Assembly: GCF_027359925.1 (NCBI RefSeq)
Contig: NZ_CP114767.1
Coordinates: 3,348,001 to 3,412,000, forward strand
DNA from: Hymenobacter canadensis
GTDB lineage: Bacteria > Bacteroidota > Bacteroidia > Cytophagales > Hymenobacteraceae
Direction: 5' to 3'
DNA: 64,000 bases
Shown here: piece after piece, positions 1 through 11,515 of the stretch
How the letters are laid out: each line of letters starts with the position of its first letter
How positions within the stretch are numbered: the stretch's first letter is position 1
Position numbers and translations under genes: made by a program
The notes under the pieces: generated by a model
Databases searched by the model: none
The model's input: only the letters and a program-made list of their open reading frames with translations
Told to the model about the DNA's origin: nothing

Positions 1-277
1 AGGTGCCCAGCAGCTCGTTGGCGAAGGTATTGGCATCAGCGTCGCTGACAGGCTGGCGCGCCCGGGCCCGTGAAACGGAGTCGAAGCGGGCGGCGCGGCG
101 GCCGGCCACGCGCAGCTTGGCAGCGGTGCGGTCGGCCAGCGTATCGAGGTTGCGGACTTCGTCGCGCACCACGTCCTGGCGCTCACGCGGGGTGGTGTCG
201 CAGGACGTGAGCAACAGGGCGGCTCCGGCGGCCACGCCGGTGGCCGCCAGCAGGCGGAGGGTAGGGAACAGGTTCAT
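1..277 (-). CDS. Lipoprotein of unknown function (partial, cut by window edge)
   Basis: Only the N-terminal ~92 residues are inside the window; the frame stays open to base 1. The ATG (complement 275-277) starts a hydrophobic signal peptide ending in the lipobox LLLTSC, so Cys26 is the likely lipidated residue and the product would sit in the cell envelope. The part that follows is rich in Arg, Asp and Ala (DTTPRERQDVVRDEVRNLD) and looks helical. I recognise no domain. Codon use is typical of the window. Confidence 0.7.
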   Translation of the reverse strand, partial: MNLFPTLRLLAATGVAAGAALLLTSCDTTPRERQDVVRDEVRNLDTLADRTAAKLRVAGRRAARFDSVSRARARQPVSDADANTFANELLGT

Positions 278-377
278 GGGCGAAATGTACGTAACCTGCT
301 GCCCTTGGGGTTAGGCTTACTTTCCGGTACGGAAGCAACTGCCCCCAAACTCACGCAGAGGCGCTTTTGATGCCGGC

Positions 378-965
378 CTAGCGCTGCTGCAGCCGGAACG
401 TGAAGGGCAGCTCGTAGACGACGGGCACGGCGCGGCCGGCCAGCCGGGCCGGAATCCACTGCGGCGGAATGGTGCGGCACAGGCGCAGGGCCTCTTCGTC
501 GCAGCCGCCCCCGATGCCCATCAGCACCTTGTGGCCGGAAGCGCGGCCCAGGGTGTCGATGGCAAACGACACCAGCACCTTGCCCTGAATATTGCGGTTC
601 TGGGCCTGCATCGGATAGTTGAGCTTGGCCATGTAGGCGGCCAGCGCGGCCTCGCCGCCCACAAACAGCGGCGGCTGCTGCACGCGGGTGCGGGTCCACT
701 GGCCGGGGCTCACTTCAGTTTCGTACGGAATGTCCTCGATGGGACGATAAAACAGCAGCTTGCCGGCGGTGTGGTCGTAGCGCTGCACCAGCACCTGCCG
801 GCCGTCGCGGGTGAGGCTGAAGTATTCCCAGACGCCTACTTTGCGGCCCTTTTCCATCTCGCCGCTTTCCAGCTCGCTTTTTCGGATGCGTTGTTGCGCC
901 GAAGCGCCGGTACATAGTAATAGCAACAGGGCGCAGAGCGCCACTAAAGAGTAAAGTTGTTTCAT
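378..965 (-). CDS. TonB-like energy transducer C-terminal domain protein
   Basis: 195 residues. A signal peptide (residues 1-23, ending GASA) is followed by a MORN/YwqK-like stretch (GRKVGVWEYF, then YDHTAGKLLFY). A TonB C-terminal domain fills about residues 105-193, with the usual pattern YPMQAQNRNIQGKVLVSF, then a GGGCDEEALR turn, then IPPQWIPAR and VPVVYELPFTF. It lacks the long Pro-rich membrane-spanning stalk of a true TonB, so it is probably a secreted or periplasmic protein of the family common in Bacteroidota rather than a functional ExbBD partner. It appears to be a single gene. Confidence 0.85.
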   Translation of the reverse strand: MKQLYSLVALCALLLLLCTGASAQQRIRKSELESGEMEKGRKVGVWEYFSLTRDGRQVLVQRYDHTAGKLLFYRPIEDIPYETEVSPGQWTRTRVQQPPLFVGGEAALAAYMAKLNYPMQAQNRNIQGKVLVSFAIDTLGRASGHKVLMGIGGGCDEEALRLCRTIPPQWIPARLAGRAVPVVYELPFTFRLQQR

Positions 966-1213
966 ACGGGTGGGAAGGAGGAAGTCGCGGCCGGCTCAGG
1001 GGGGATAGAGCACAGAGCCGCTAGAGCAAAAAATTAGTGGCAAAGTTCAATACTGCATCTACCCCTTGCTTCCCTTCGACGCCCCGTTTTAGTGTGCACA
1101 GGCCCCGGAACGGCCTGATTAGCTTTAAAAAACGACAACCTGCCGGGCAAGAGCAAGAAATTAGATTCCGGAAATATACAAGTGTTATAGCAGATAGACA
1201 AGCCGTTGCGCAC

Positions 1214-1690
1214 TCAGTGTTCCGGGCTATCGAGTTGGTCGCGCAGGTCGCGCAACTGGCTTTGCAGGCCCGGCTGGTGCGGGCATAGTTTCTCCAGCCG
1301 CCGCAGCAGCCGGAGCGCACCGGCCGGGTCGCCGAGCATGCGGCGCATGGTGGCCCAGCCCGCCAGCGCCCCAAAATGGCGCGGTTCCAGCCGGAGGGTT
1401 TCCTGCACGTCGCGGATGGAGGCGCGGTATTCGCCGCGCAGGTAGTGGGCCGTGGCGCGCTTGTTCCAGCCTTCGGCGTACGTGGGCCGCTCCTGCACCA
1501 GCACGTCGAACTCGGCAATGGCCAGGGTGTAGTCGCCGGCGGCCATGGCCCGCATGCCCACCTCCAGGTGCTTGTCGAGGCGGTGGTCGTGGGTGGTGAG
1601 CCAGTGCTGCCAGATGCCGTTCTGCAGCGCCTCAATCTCCGTAAGGGCCGTGGCCTCGCGCAGCCGCTCAAACAGGTCGTCGGGGTTCAT
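1214..1690 (-). CDS. Tetratricopeptide repeat protein
   Basis: 158 residues with no signal peptide, so probably cytoplasmic. TPR-type helical pairs are visible from about residue 40: AMAAGDYTLAIAEFDVLVQERP, then GWNKRATAHYLRGEYRASIRD, then ALAGWATMRRMLGDPAGALRL. The first ~35 residues (LFERLREATALTEIEALQ) form a charged helix. Such small TPR proteins usually act as protein-interaction scaffolds; no partner is evident here. It lies downstream of metF on the same strand, but a word-repeat element separates them, so co-transcription is doubtful. Confidence 0.8.
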   Translation of the reverse strand: MNPDDLFERLREATALTEIEALQNGIWQHWLTTHDHRLDKHLEVGMRAMAAGDYTLAIAEFDVLVQERPTYAEGWNKRATAHYLRGEYRASIRDVQETLRLEPRHFGALAGWATMRRMLGDPAGALRLLRRLEKLCPHQPGLQSQLRDLRDQLDSPEH

Positions 1691-1699
1691 GTGCGATTT

Positions 1700-1793
1700 T
1701 AGTGGTTGGTTTTCCGTTTTTCGGTGGCAGTGTCAGCAACGAATTTCCCTTTTTACGAACAACGAAAAACAAACAACGAAAAACTGCTTAAAA
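1700..1793. repeat. Weak inverted word-repeat element between metF and the TPR gene
   Basis: The left side reads GGTTTTCCGTTTTTCGG. The right side, read on the minus strand, is GTTTTTCGTTGTTTG followed by GTTTTTCGTTGTTCG. The two sides are imperfect inverted copies made of the word GTTTTTCGTT. The metF stop codon (TAA, complement 1794-1796 region) abuts the right side. This may be a degenerate member of the element class seen elsewhere in the window. Confidence 0.4.
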
Positions 1794-2744
1794 CAGCGCT
1801 GACGCCACCCGCCGGATGCTTTCCGACTTGCCCATGCTGTAGTAGTGCAGGCAGGGCACGCCGTGGGCCATCAGCTCCCGGCTCTGGTTGATGCACCACT
1901 CAATCCCGATTTCGCGGGCCGCCGCGTTGTCGGGGGCCAGGTGCACAGCGTCGGCCAGCTCCTCCGGGATGTTGAGGTAGAAGGCCCGGGGCAGCATCGT
2001 GAGCTGGCTTTGGGTGGTGAGCGGCTTGAGGCCGGGGATGATGGGCACCGTGATACCAGCCTCGCGGCAGCGCTTCTCGAAAGCAAAAAACTGCTCGTTA
2101 TCGAAGAACATTTGCGTCACGATGTAGTCGGCGCCGCGGTCCACTTTGTGCTTGAGGTAGCGCAAATCGGCCCCGTAGTTCGGCGACTCAAAGTGCTTTT
2201 CGGGGTAGCCGGCCGTGCCGATGCAGAAGCTGGTGGCCCACACATCATCCTGCTTTTCGTCGAGGTAAGCACCTTTGTTCAAATCCGAAACCTGCCCGAT
2301 CAGGTCGCAGGCATAGGCGTGGCCGTCGGGGTCGGGCTTGAAGCTGCCCTCGCTCTTGATCGGGTCGCCGCGCAGGGCCAGCACGTTGTCGATGCCCAGA
2401 AAGTGCAGGTCGATGAGGGCGTTTTCGGTTTCCTCCTTCGAGAAGCCGCCGCAGATCAGGTGGGGCACGGTGTCCACGTCGAACCGGTTTTTGATGGCCG
2501 CGCAGATGCCCACCGTGCCGGGCCGCTTGCGCACGGTTTTCTTTTCCAGCAAGCCGTTGGGGTGCTGGCGGTACACGTACTCCTCGCGGTGGTACGTCAC
2601 GTCGATAAACGGCGGCTTGAACTCCATCAGGGGCTCGATGTTGGAGAACAGGTTCTGGATATTTTCACCCTTTTTGGGGGGCAGCACCTCGAAGGAAAAC
2701 AGCGTTTTGCCTTCAGCGCGGGTCAGGTGTTCGGTTACTTTCAT
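1788..2744 (-). CDS. metF: Methylenetetrahydrofolate reductase
   Basis: 318 residues, the usual length for bacterial MetF. It reduces 5,10-methylene-THF to 5-methyl-THF using FAD and NADH, supplying the methyl donor for MetH. Family features: FSFEVLPPKKGENIQ near the N-terminus (catalytic Glu in the FEV strand), PFIDVTYHR, HLICGGFSKEETENALIDL, NVLALRGDPI, GADYIVTQMFFD and IPIIPGLKPL. It lies 109 bases downstream of metH on the same strand. That makes a methionine pair likely to be read from the riboswitch-controlled metH promoter, although the palindromic repeat pair in the gap could reduce read-through. Confidence 0.97.
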   Translation of the reverse strand: MKVTEHLTRAEGKTLFSFEVLPPKKGENIQNLFSNIEPLMEFKPPFIDVTYHREEYVYRQHPNGLLEKKTVRKRPGTVGICAAIKNRFDVDTVPHLICGGFSKEETENALIDLHFLGIDNVLALRGDPIKSEGSFKPDPDGHAYACDLIGQVSDLNKGAYLDEKQDDVWATSFCIGTAGYPEKHFESPNYGADLRYLKHKVDRGADYIVTQMFFDNEQFFAFEKRCREAGITVPIIPGLKPLTTQSQLTMLPRAFYLNIPEELADAVHLAPDNAAAREIGIEWCINQSRELMAHGVPCLHYYSMGKSESIRRVASALF

Positions 2745-2763
2745 ACTGCTCTGGCACAGGCAT

Positions 2764-2853
2764 CCCAGGGCTAAAGCCCTGGGCTAGTCAGCGGATTAGA
2801 AACGAGGAGGAGATGGAGAAAGGGCTGTAATGGACGCTGCGTAGCCCAGGGCT

Positions 2854-2864
<11 letters not shown>
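2764..2864. repeat. Pair of 20-base palindromes (CCCAGGG...CCCTGGG) between metH and metF
   Basis: Two copies of the palindrome CCCAGGGCTAAAGCCCTGGG (2764-2783) and CCCAGGGCTTTAGCCCTGGG (2845-2864), each flanked on its outer or inner side by TAGC/GCTA, are arranged head to head about 60 bases apart. A third relative (GCCCAGGGTTTAAACCCTGGGC) lies at 40781-40802. The copy at 2845 contains the metH stop codon and its last codons. This is a REP-like dispersed palindrome. Confidence 0.85.
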
Positions 2865-6585
<3,721 letters not shown>

Positions 6586-6623
6586 ATCGGCTCTTCTAGA
6601 GAAAATCAGCAGCAAAAAGTGCC

Positions 6624-6770
6624 TATCCAGAAAGAGCCGGGCGCGAAGGCCGGTTCCGTACTTATCTTCTTCCAACGCCCGTAAAGGCCTTGAAAAGGGA
6701 GTTAGCACCTTGTTTTATTTCAGGTTGCTAAGACGTCATCGGGCCCAATCCCTCGGTCTTTCTGGATAAG
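6624..6770 (-). promoter_or_regulatory. SAM-I (S-box) riboswitch in the metH leader
   Basis: Reading the minus strand from 6770 gives the classic S-box core. The P1 5' strand is TATCCAGAAAG, followed by AGGGATTGGGCCCGATGA, then CTTAGCAACC, then AAGGTGCTAACTCCC. The P1 3' strand CTTTCTGGATA (complement 6624-6634) is a perfect complement of the 5' strand. It sits 38 bases upstream of the metH ATG. SAM binding is expected to repress metH and probably metF. I see no U-tract terminator after P1, so control may act on translation or on an unusual terminator. Confidence 0.95.
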
Positions 6771-6778
6771 TAACACAG

Positions 6779-6809
6779 CGAAGATACAACCGGAATTTCC
6801 GAAATTCAA
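6779..6809 (-). promoter_or_regulatory. Promoter of the metH riboswitch transcript
   Basis: On the minus strand, TTG (complement 6807-6809) is followed after 20 bases by TATCTTCG (complement 6779-6786). This fits the Bacteroidota pattern TTG-N19-21-TAnnTTTG with one mismatch. Transcription would start a few bases before the riboswitch P1 helix. Confidence 0.7.
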
Positions 6810-6953
6810 TTCCCGGATTTCGGTGGTTGGCGGCGGTAGCTTCTTGCAGCTAACCGCAAACCAGGGTGGACTGTTGGCCGCCAAGGCTATATCAAGCCAC
6901 TGTTTTCCGGCGTTGGCTTGCTGTTATTTATTTCTCCCCTACTCCTCTGGCTT

Positions 6954-8099
6954 ATGCGTCCCCGACTCTGGCTGCTCTTGTTGTTGCTGACTACCAGCCA
7001 GCTGGGCTGGGGCCAGGCCATGCCCGCCACCGCCGGCACCGGCTTGCAGGGTGCCTACTACAATGGCCGCAACTTCGGGCACCTCGCCTTCACCCGCCTC
7101 GACCCTACCATCGACTTCAACTGGACGCTGGAGCGCAACCGCGCCGGGCAGGTGACCGGGCATTTTGTGCCGCCGGGCGAAGGGTTGGCCGGCGAGGACT
7201 TTTCGGTGCGCTGGACGGGCCACCTCTACGCGCCAGTTTCGGGGCTGTACACGTTTCAGGTTCCTACCGACGATGGCATGCGGGTGTGGGTGGGCGGCAA
7301 GCGCATCATCAGCTCTTGGCGCAACCAGCCCGTGACACTGGTGACGGCGCAGCTGCAGCTGGAAGGCGGCCGCTATTACCCGCTGCGCGTGGAGTACTAC
7401 CAGGTGGGGTTCGACACGCGCGCTTTGCTGGCTTGGCAACTGCCTAACTCCACTATTGAGCCCGATGCCATTCCGGCCCGCTACCTCTACTCCGCTTTGC
7501 CGGCCTCAGCCAAGCCAGTGCCGGTGGCCGCCACGCCGCAGCCTGCGCCACCCGCCCGCCCGCAAACGGCTGGCCTGCCACCGGGCGTGACTATCACGCC
7601 CGTCAAATCGGCTCTGGTGATTGGGCGGCGGCCGACTTCTGCCGTTGCACCGCGCCCCACCCGGCCCGCGCCACGCCCCCGGCCCACACCGGTCCCAGTT
7701 CCGCAGCCACGGCCCGCACTGCCCGACACGGTGCTGCCCGACCTGGCCAGCCTGAACCGAGGGACGGCCGTGGCGTTGCCCAACCTGTATTTCACCCAAA
7801 GCACGGCCGCGCTGCTGCCCACTTCCCGACCCACGCTCAACGCCCTGGCCCGCCGCCTGCGCGAGCAGCCCGCCCTGCGCCTGGAAATAGCCGGCCACAC
7901 CGACAACGTGGGCGACGCCCAGCTGAATTTGCGCCTCTCCGAGCAGCGGGCCCGCGTGGTGCGGCAGTACCTAGTGCAGCAGGGCATCGACTCGGTGCGG
8001 CTGGCGGCCCGCGGCTACGGTGGCACCCGCCCGCTGGCCGATAACCGCGACCCACAGCAACGCCCCCGCAACCGCCGCGTAGAAGTGGTGGTGCAGTAG
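6954..8099 (+). CDS. PA14 domain and OmpA-family outer membrane protein
   Basis: 381 residues from the second Met of the frame (MRPRLWLLLLLLTTSQLGWG), chosen because it opens a clean signal peptide. A PA14 carbohydrate-binding-like beta domain follows (LQGAYYNGRNFGHLAFTRLD, then DDGMRVWVGGKRIISSW and YYPLRVEYYQ). Next comes a Pro-rich linker of about 60 residues and an OmpA peptidoglycan-binding domain (LPNLYFTQSTAALLP, IAGHTDNVGDAQLNLRLSEQRA, RGYGGTRPLADN). It probably anchors a surface or periplasmic binding module to peptidoglycan. It is divergent from metH. Confidence 0.88.
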   Translation: MRPRLWLLLLLLTTSQLGWGQAMPATAGTGLQGAYYNGRNFGHLAFTRLDPTIDFNWTLERNRAGQVTGHFVPPGEGLAGEDFSVRWTGHLYAPVSGLYTFQVPTDDGMRVWVGGKRIISSWRNQPVTLVTAQLQLEGGRYYPLRVEYYQVGFDTRALLAWQLPNSTIEPDAIPARYLYSALPASAKPVPVAATPQPAPPARPQTAGLPPGVTITPVKSALVIGRRPTSAVAPRPTRPAPRPRPTPVPVPQPRPALPDTVLPDLASLNRGTAVALPNLYFTQSTAALLPTSRPTLNALARRLREQPALRLEIAGHTDNVGDAQLNLRLSEQRARVVRQYLVQQGIDSVRLAARGYGGTRPLADNRDPQQRPRNRRVEVVVQ

Positions 8100-8270
8100 A
8101 AGAACCTGACCTAACAATTTGATAACCTGACTACAATCCTTCTGTGTATAAGGAATAGGGAACGTAGGGCGGAGTTTTTTGCTTGGGCCTTCTGAAGGGC
8201 GTAACATGGCTACCCGAAAGCCGTATCTTGCGCCTCGCCGTCTGTCATTTATCTGATTTCTAGCTGCCGA

Positions 8271-10808
8271 TTGCCCTTGTTGTTTTCTTACCGTTTCGGC
8301 GTCCTGTTTTTACTGCTGCTACTGGCCGGAGTGGGCCCGGCGCAGGCCCAACAGCTCCTGCTGACCGGGCGCATCACGGAGGCGGCCACGGGCAAGCCGG
8401 TGCCGTTCGCGTCGGTGTTTGTGCCCGGCACCACGGCCGGCGCCACCGCCGACGAAAACGGCCGCTACTCCCTCAGCACCGCCCCGGCCGACACTGTGGT
8501 GGCTTCGGCCATGGGCTTTGCGGCCCTCAAGAAACCCATCCGGCGGCAAGCCGCGCGCCAGACCATCGACTTTGCGCTGGGGGCCGGGGCCGTGAGTCTG
8601 GGCGAGGTGATAGTGCGCCCCCGCGAAAATCCGGCTTACGCCATCATGCGGCGCGTGCAGCAGCAAAAAAACCGCAACAACAAGGCCTCGCTCGAGGCGT
8701 TCGAGTTCGACTCCTATAACCGCACCGAAATCAGCCTCAACAACCTGCCCGCGCAGGTGAGCAACCGCAAGGTGCTGCGCCAGATGACCGCCGTGGCCGA
8801 CAGCCTCGGCCTGGAGCGCGGCGCCGACGGCAAGCCGGTGGTGCCCATTTTCGCTACCGAAATCGACTCGCGCTACTATGTGCTGCGCCAGCCGCTACGC
8901 CGCCGCGAGGAAATCCGGCACAGCCGCATGCGCGGCATGGCCCCGCGCGAGGGCTCGGTGATTTCGCAGGTGACGGGCTCCTCGTTTCAGGACTGGGACT
9001 TCTACCGCAACTGGCAGCAGATCATGGGCAAGGACTTCGTGTCGCCGATTGCCGACGGCTGGAAGTTCGCCTACGAATACGAGCTGCAGGACTCGATTTT
9101 CATCGGTAAGGACTATTGCTACCAGCTGGCCGTGACGCCGCGCCGCGCCCAGGACCTGGCCTTCACGGGCACCATCTGGATTACGGCCGACAGCTACGCG
9201 CTGCGCCGTATCGACGTGTACGTCAGCCCCGAAGCCAACCTCAACTTCATCGACCAGATCAAGGTGAAGCAGGATATGACGCCCACTGCGGCCGGCCCCT
9301 GGCTGCCGCTGCAGACGCGCGTGGTGGTGAGCATCCGGCCCAGCAAGCAAAGCACCGGCGTGGTGGCCCGCTTTGTCACCATCAACTCCAACTTCGAGGC
9401 TCAGAAAGAGCACCCGCTGGCTTTCTACGACCGGCCGCTGGAAACCCTGGCCCCCCCAGTGGGCCCGGCCAGCAAAGAGCCCGACAATTTCTTTGAGCGC
9501 AACCGTCCTGATACGCTGAGCGTGCAGGAGCAGCGCACGCTGATGGTGCTGGATTCGGTGCGCAAGCTGCCGGCCGTGCGCTCGTTGCTGGAAGTGGCCG
9601 ATGTGGTGGTGAACGGTTACTACCGGGTGGGCAAATTCGACGTGGGGCCGGTGCTGGCCACCATCGGCTACAACAATATCGAGGGGCTGCGGCCCCGCAT
9701 CGGATTCCGGACCACGCCCGAAATCAGCCGCGACTGGACGGTGCGGGCCTACCTGGCCTACGGCGTGCGCGACGGCCGCTTCAAGTACGGCGCCCGTGCC
9801 ACCCATGTCCTTGACCGCCGCTCCTGGACCACCATCGGCTTCGAGTACCGCCACGACCTCGACCAAGTGGCCCTGCTCGACAACGACTACGCGCTGGAAA
9901 ACCCGCTGTTCGAGGCCTCGGCCCGCCTCGGCAACATCGACAACGGCCGGCCTGTGCTGCGCGACTTGTCGGCGCTGTCGCTGCAGTCGGATCTGTTTCG
10001 GGGCTTCACCCAGAAGGTCACGTTCCGGCACCAGCAGTTCCGGCCGCTCTACCGCTTCGCCTACTACACCGGCGACGTGCGCGTGGGCGCCCCCACCGAC
10101 GACCAGTTCAGTTTGTCGGAAATCGTGCTGGAGTCGCGCTACGCCCCCGACGAGGTGCTGGTGCAGAACGAAAACCAGAACCGCCGCACCTCCTTCGGCC
10201 TCAAGCGCCTGCCCATCACCACGCTACGCTACACGCTGGGCCTCAACCGGTTCCTGGGCGGCGACTTCCGATACCACAAGTTTAACCTGCTGGTGGCGCA
10301 GAGCGTGCGCCTGGGCCAACTGGGCCGCTCCAACTACACGCTCGATGCCGGCTACATCCCGAGCACGGTGCCGTATCCGGTACTCAAAACCCACCTCGGC
10401 AACCAGTCGCCGTTCTATAACGGCGGGGCTTACAACCTGATGCGCTTTTTCGAGTTCGTGAGTGACCGGTACGTGGCGCTGCGCCTCGACCATCATTTCG
10501 AGGGTTTCCTGCTGAACTCGGTGCCGGCCCTCAAGCAGCTGAACTGGCGCCTGGTAGCTACCGGCAACGTGCTCTATGGCAGCGTGGCGCGCGCCAACGA
10601 CGCCATTATCCCGGAACTGGACCCCACCAGCGGCGAGCCGCTGCCCCGCTTCCAGCCGCTGGGCCGTCTGCCCTACGCCGAGGTGGGCTACGGCGTCGAA
10701 AACATCTTCCGGGTGGCGCGCGTTGATTTCCTGCACCGCCTCACCTACCGCAACTCGCCGGGAGCCCGTAACTTTGGGGTGAAATTCAGTCTGCAGTTTA
10801 GTTTGTGA
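8271..10808 (+). CDS. DUF5686 / carboxypeptidase-regulatory-like outer membrane protein
   Basis: 845 residues from a TTG at 8271; the first residues (PLLFSYRFGVLFLLLLLAG) form a signal peptide ending AQAQ. A CarbopepD_reg-like beta domain (residues ~28-100, TGRITEAATGKPVPFASVFV) is followed by the DUF5686 region (NPAYAIMRRVQQQKNRNN, FEFDSYNRTEISLNN). A long C-terminal part with alternating aromatic strands looks like a beta barrel ending FGVKFSLQFSL. The family occurs throughout Bacteroidota with unproven function. It appears to be a single gene; a word-array element begins right after its stop codon. Confidence 0.88.
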   Translation: MPLLFSYRFGVLFLLLLLAGVGPAQAQQLLLTGRITEAATGKPVPFASVFVPGTTAGATADENGRYSLSTAPADTVVASAMGFAALKKPIRRQAARQTIDFALGAGAVSLGEVIVRPRENPAYAIMRRVQQQKNRNNKASLEAFEFDSYNRTEISLNNLPAQVSNRKVLRQMTAVADSLGLERGADGKPVVPIFATEIDSRYYVLRQPLRRREEIRHSRMRGMAPREGSVISQVTGSSFQDWDFYRNWQQIMGKDFVSPIADGWKFAYEYELQDSIFIGKDYCYQLAVTPRRAQDLAFTGTIWITADSYALRRIDVYVSPEANLNFIDQIKVKQDMTPTAAGPWLPLQTRVVVSIRPSKQSTGVVARFVTINSNFEAQKEHPLAFYDRPLETLAPPVGPASKEPDNFFERNRPDTLSVQEQRTLMVLDSVRKLPAVRSLLEVADVVVNGYYRVGKFDVGPVLATIGYNNIEGLRPRIGFRTTPEISRDWTVRAYLAYGVRDGRFKYGARATHVLDRRSWTTIGFEYRHDLDQVALLDNDYALENPLFEASARLGNIDNGRPVLRDLSALSLQSDLFRGFTQKVTFRHQQFRPLYRFAYYTGDVRVGAPTDDQFSLSEIVLESRYAPDEVLVQNENQNRRTSFGLKRLPITTLRYTLGLNRFLGGDFRYHKFNLLVAQSVRLGQLGRSNYTLDAGYIPSTVPYPVLKTHLGNQSPFYNGGAYNLMRFFEFVSDRYVALRLDHHFEGFLLNSVPALKQLNWRLVATGNVLYGSVARANDAIIPELDPTSGEPLPRFQPLGRLPYAEVGYGVENIFRVARVDFLHRLTYRNSPGARNFGVKFSLQFSL

Positions 10809-10990
10809 TTTTTGGTGATGAGGTGTTTTTGGGTAATGAAGTGATGAGGTGAATGGTGAAACGTGACGGGTAGCAGGTGCCGGAAGAATATTTTTTCCGC
10901 CCGGCACACTTCTACTACTCCACTCTATATCTTAATCTTACCTGTCACCATTTACCTCATCACCCCATCACCTCATAACCCCAAAACACC
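10809..10990. repeat. Inverted word-array element (TGATGAGG type)
   Basis: The left arm (from 10814) reads TTGGTGATGAGGTG, then AATGAAGTGATGAGGTGAA. The right arm (10946-10990), read on the minus strand, gives GAGGTGTTTTGGGGTTATG, then AGGTGATGGGGTGATGAGG. The arms are ~55 bases and imperfectly complementary around a ~70-base centre. No gene lies in this gap. Confidence 0.75.
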
Positions 10991-11024
10991 TCCTGCAACC
11001 CCGGAGCCACTGTGCGGCTCTCCA

Positions 11025-11333
11025 ATGAATCAAAACCCCTTGTTTTTTGTACAAGAGCTTATGGCATACGAAGTAGATAACCTGACCCTGGCCGAAGCCA
11101 CCCGGCACGCTCCCTTCGTCGATTACGCCCGGTGCGTAGACGACAGCCAACGCCCCTACAACCACGTAGGCGACTGGCCCGCACAAGGCGAGCTGTATCC
11201 GGTGCGCGTGGTCGATTCGCGCACCGAAGGCATGCCGCTGATCCACGTGCTCGGCTTTCAGGGCGAGGCGCCCTTTTACAACGCCTTTGCCCCGCACCGC
11301 TTCGAAGTGATTCTGACGGTGTGGCTGAACTAG
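11025..11333 (+). CDS. Hypothetical protein, 102 residues
   Basis: Starts at ATG 11025 (MNQNPLFFVQELMAYEVDNL). The longer upstream frame runs through a repeat element and is unlikely to be coding. It has no signal peptide or membrane segment. Recognisable blocks are LAEATRHAPFVDYARCVDD, YPVRVVDSRTEGMPLIHVLG and HRFEVILTVWLN, a compact alpha/beta composition. Codon use is that of a normal gene here. A shorter start at Met13 (MAYEVDNLTL) is possible. I do not recognise the family. Confidence 0.65.
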   Translation: MNQNPLFFVQELMAYEVDNLTLAEATRHAPFVDYARCVDDSQRPYNHVGDWPAQGELYPVRVVDSRTEGMPLIHVLGFQGEAPFYNAFAPHRFEVILTVWLN

Positions 11334-11515
11334 GCCCCGCCTGATTCTTTGAACCCCTAATACTTCCCCGCCTGGCTCCGTGCCAGGCGGGGAAGTCTGC
11401 GTTTGGGTGGGTTGGGGCGCCACAGAGCAGCTGCCCTGTTTTTCTGAGGCGGGTAATATTTTTATACTTAATTAATAATATATTATACATAATATCGAAA
11501 TAAACCTCTATTCTG

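Noticed and set aside
6586..6708. Longer metH start 41 codons upstream
   Set aside because: That segment is the riboswitch; its translation has no similarity to MetH N-termini.
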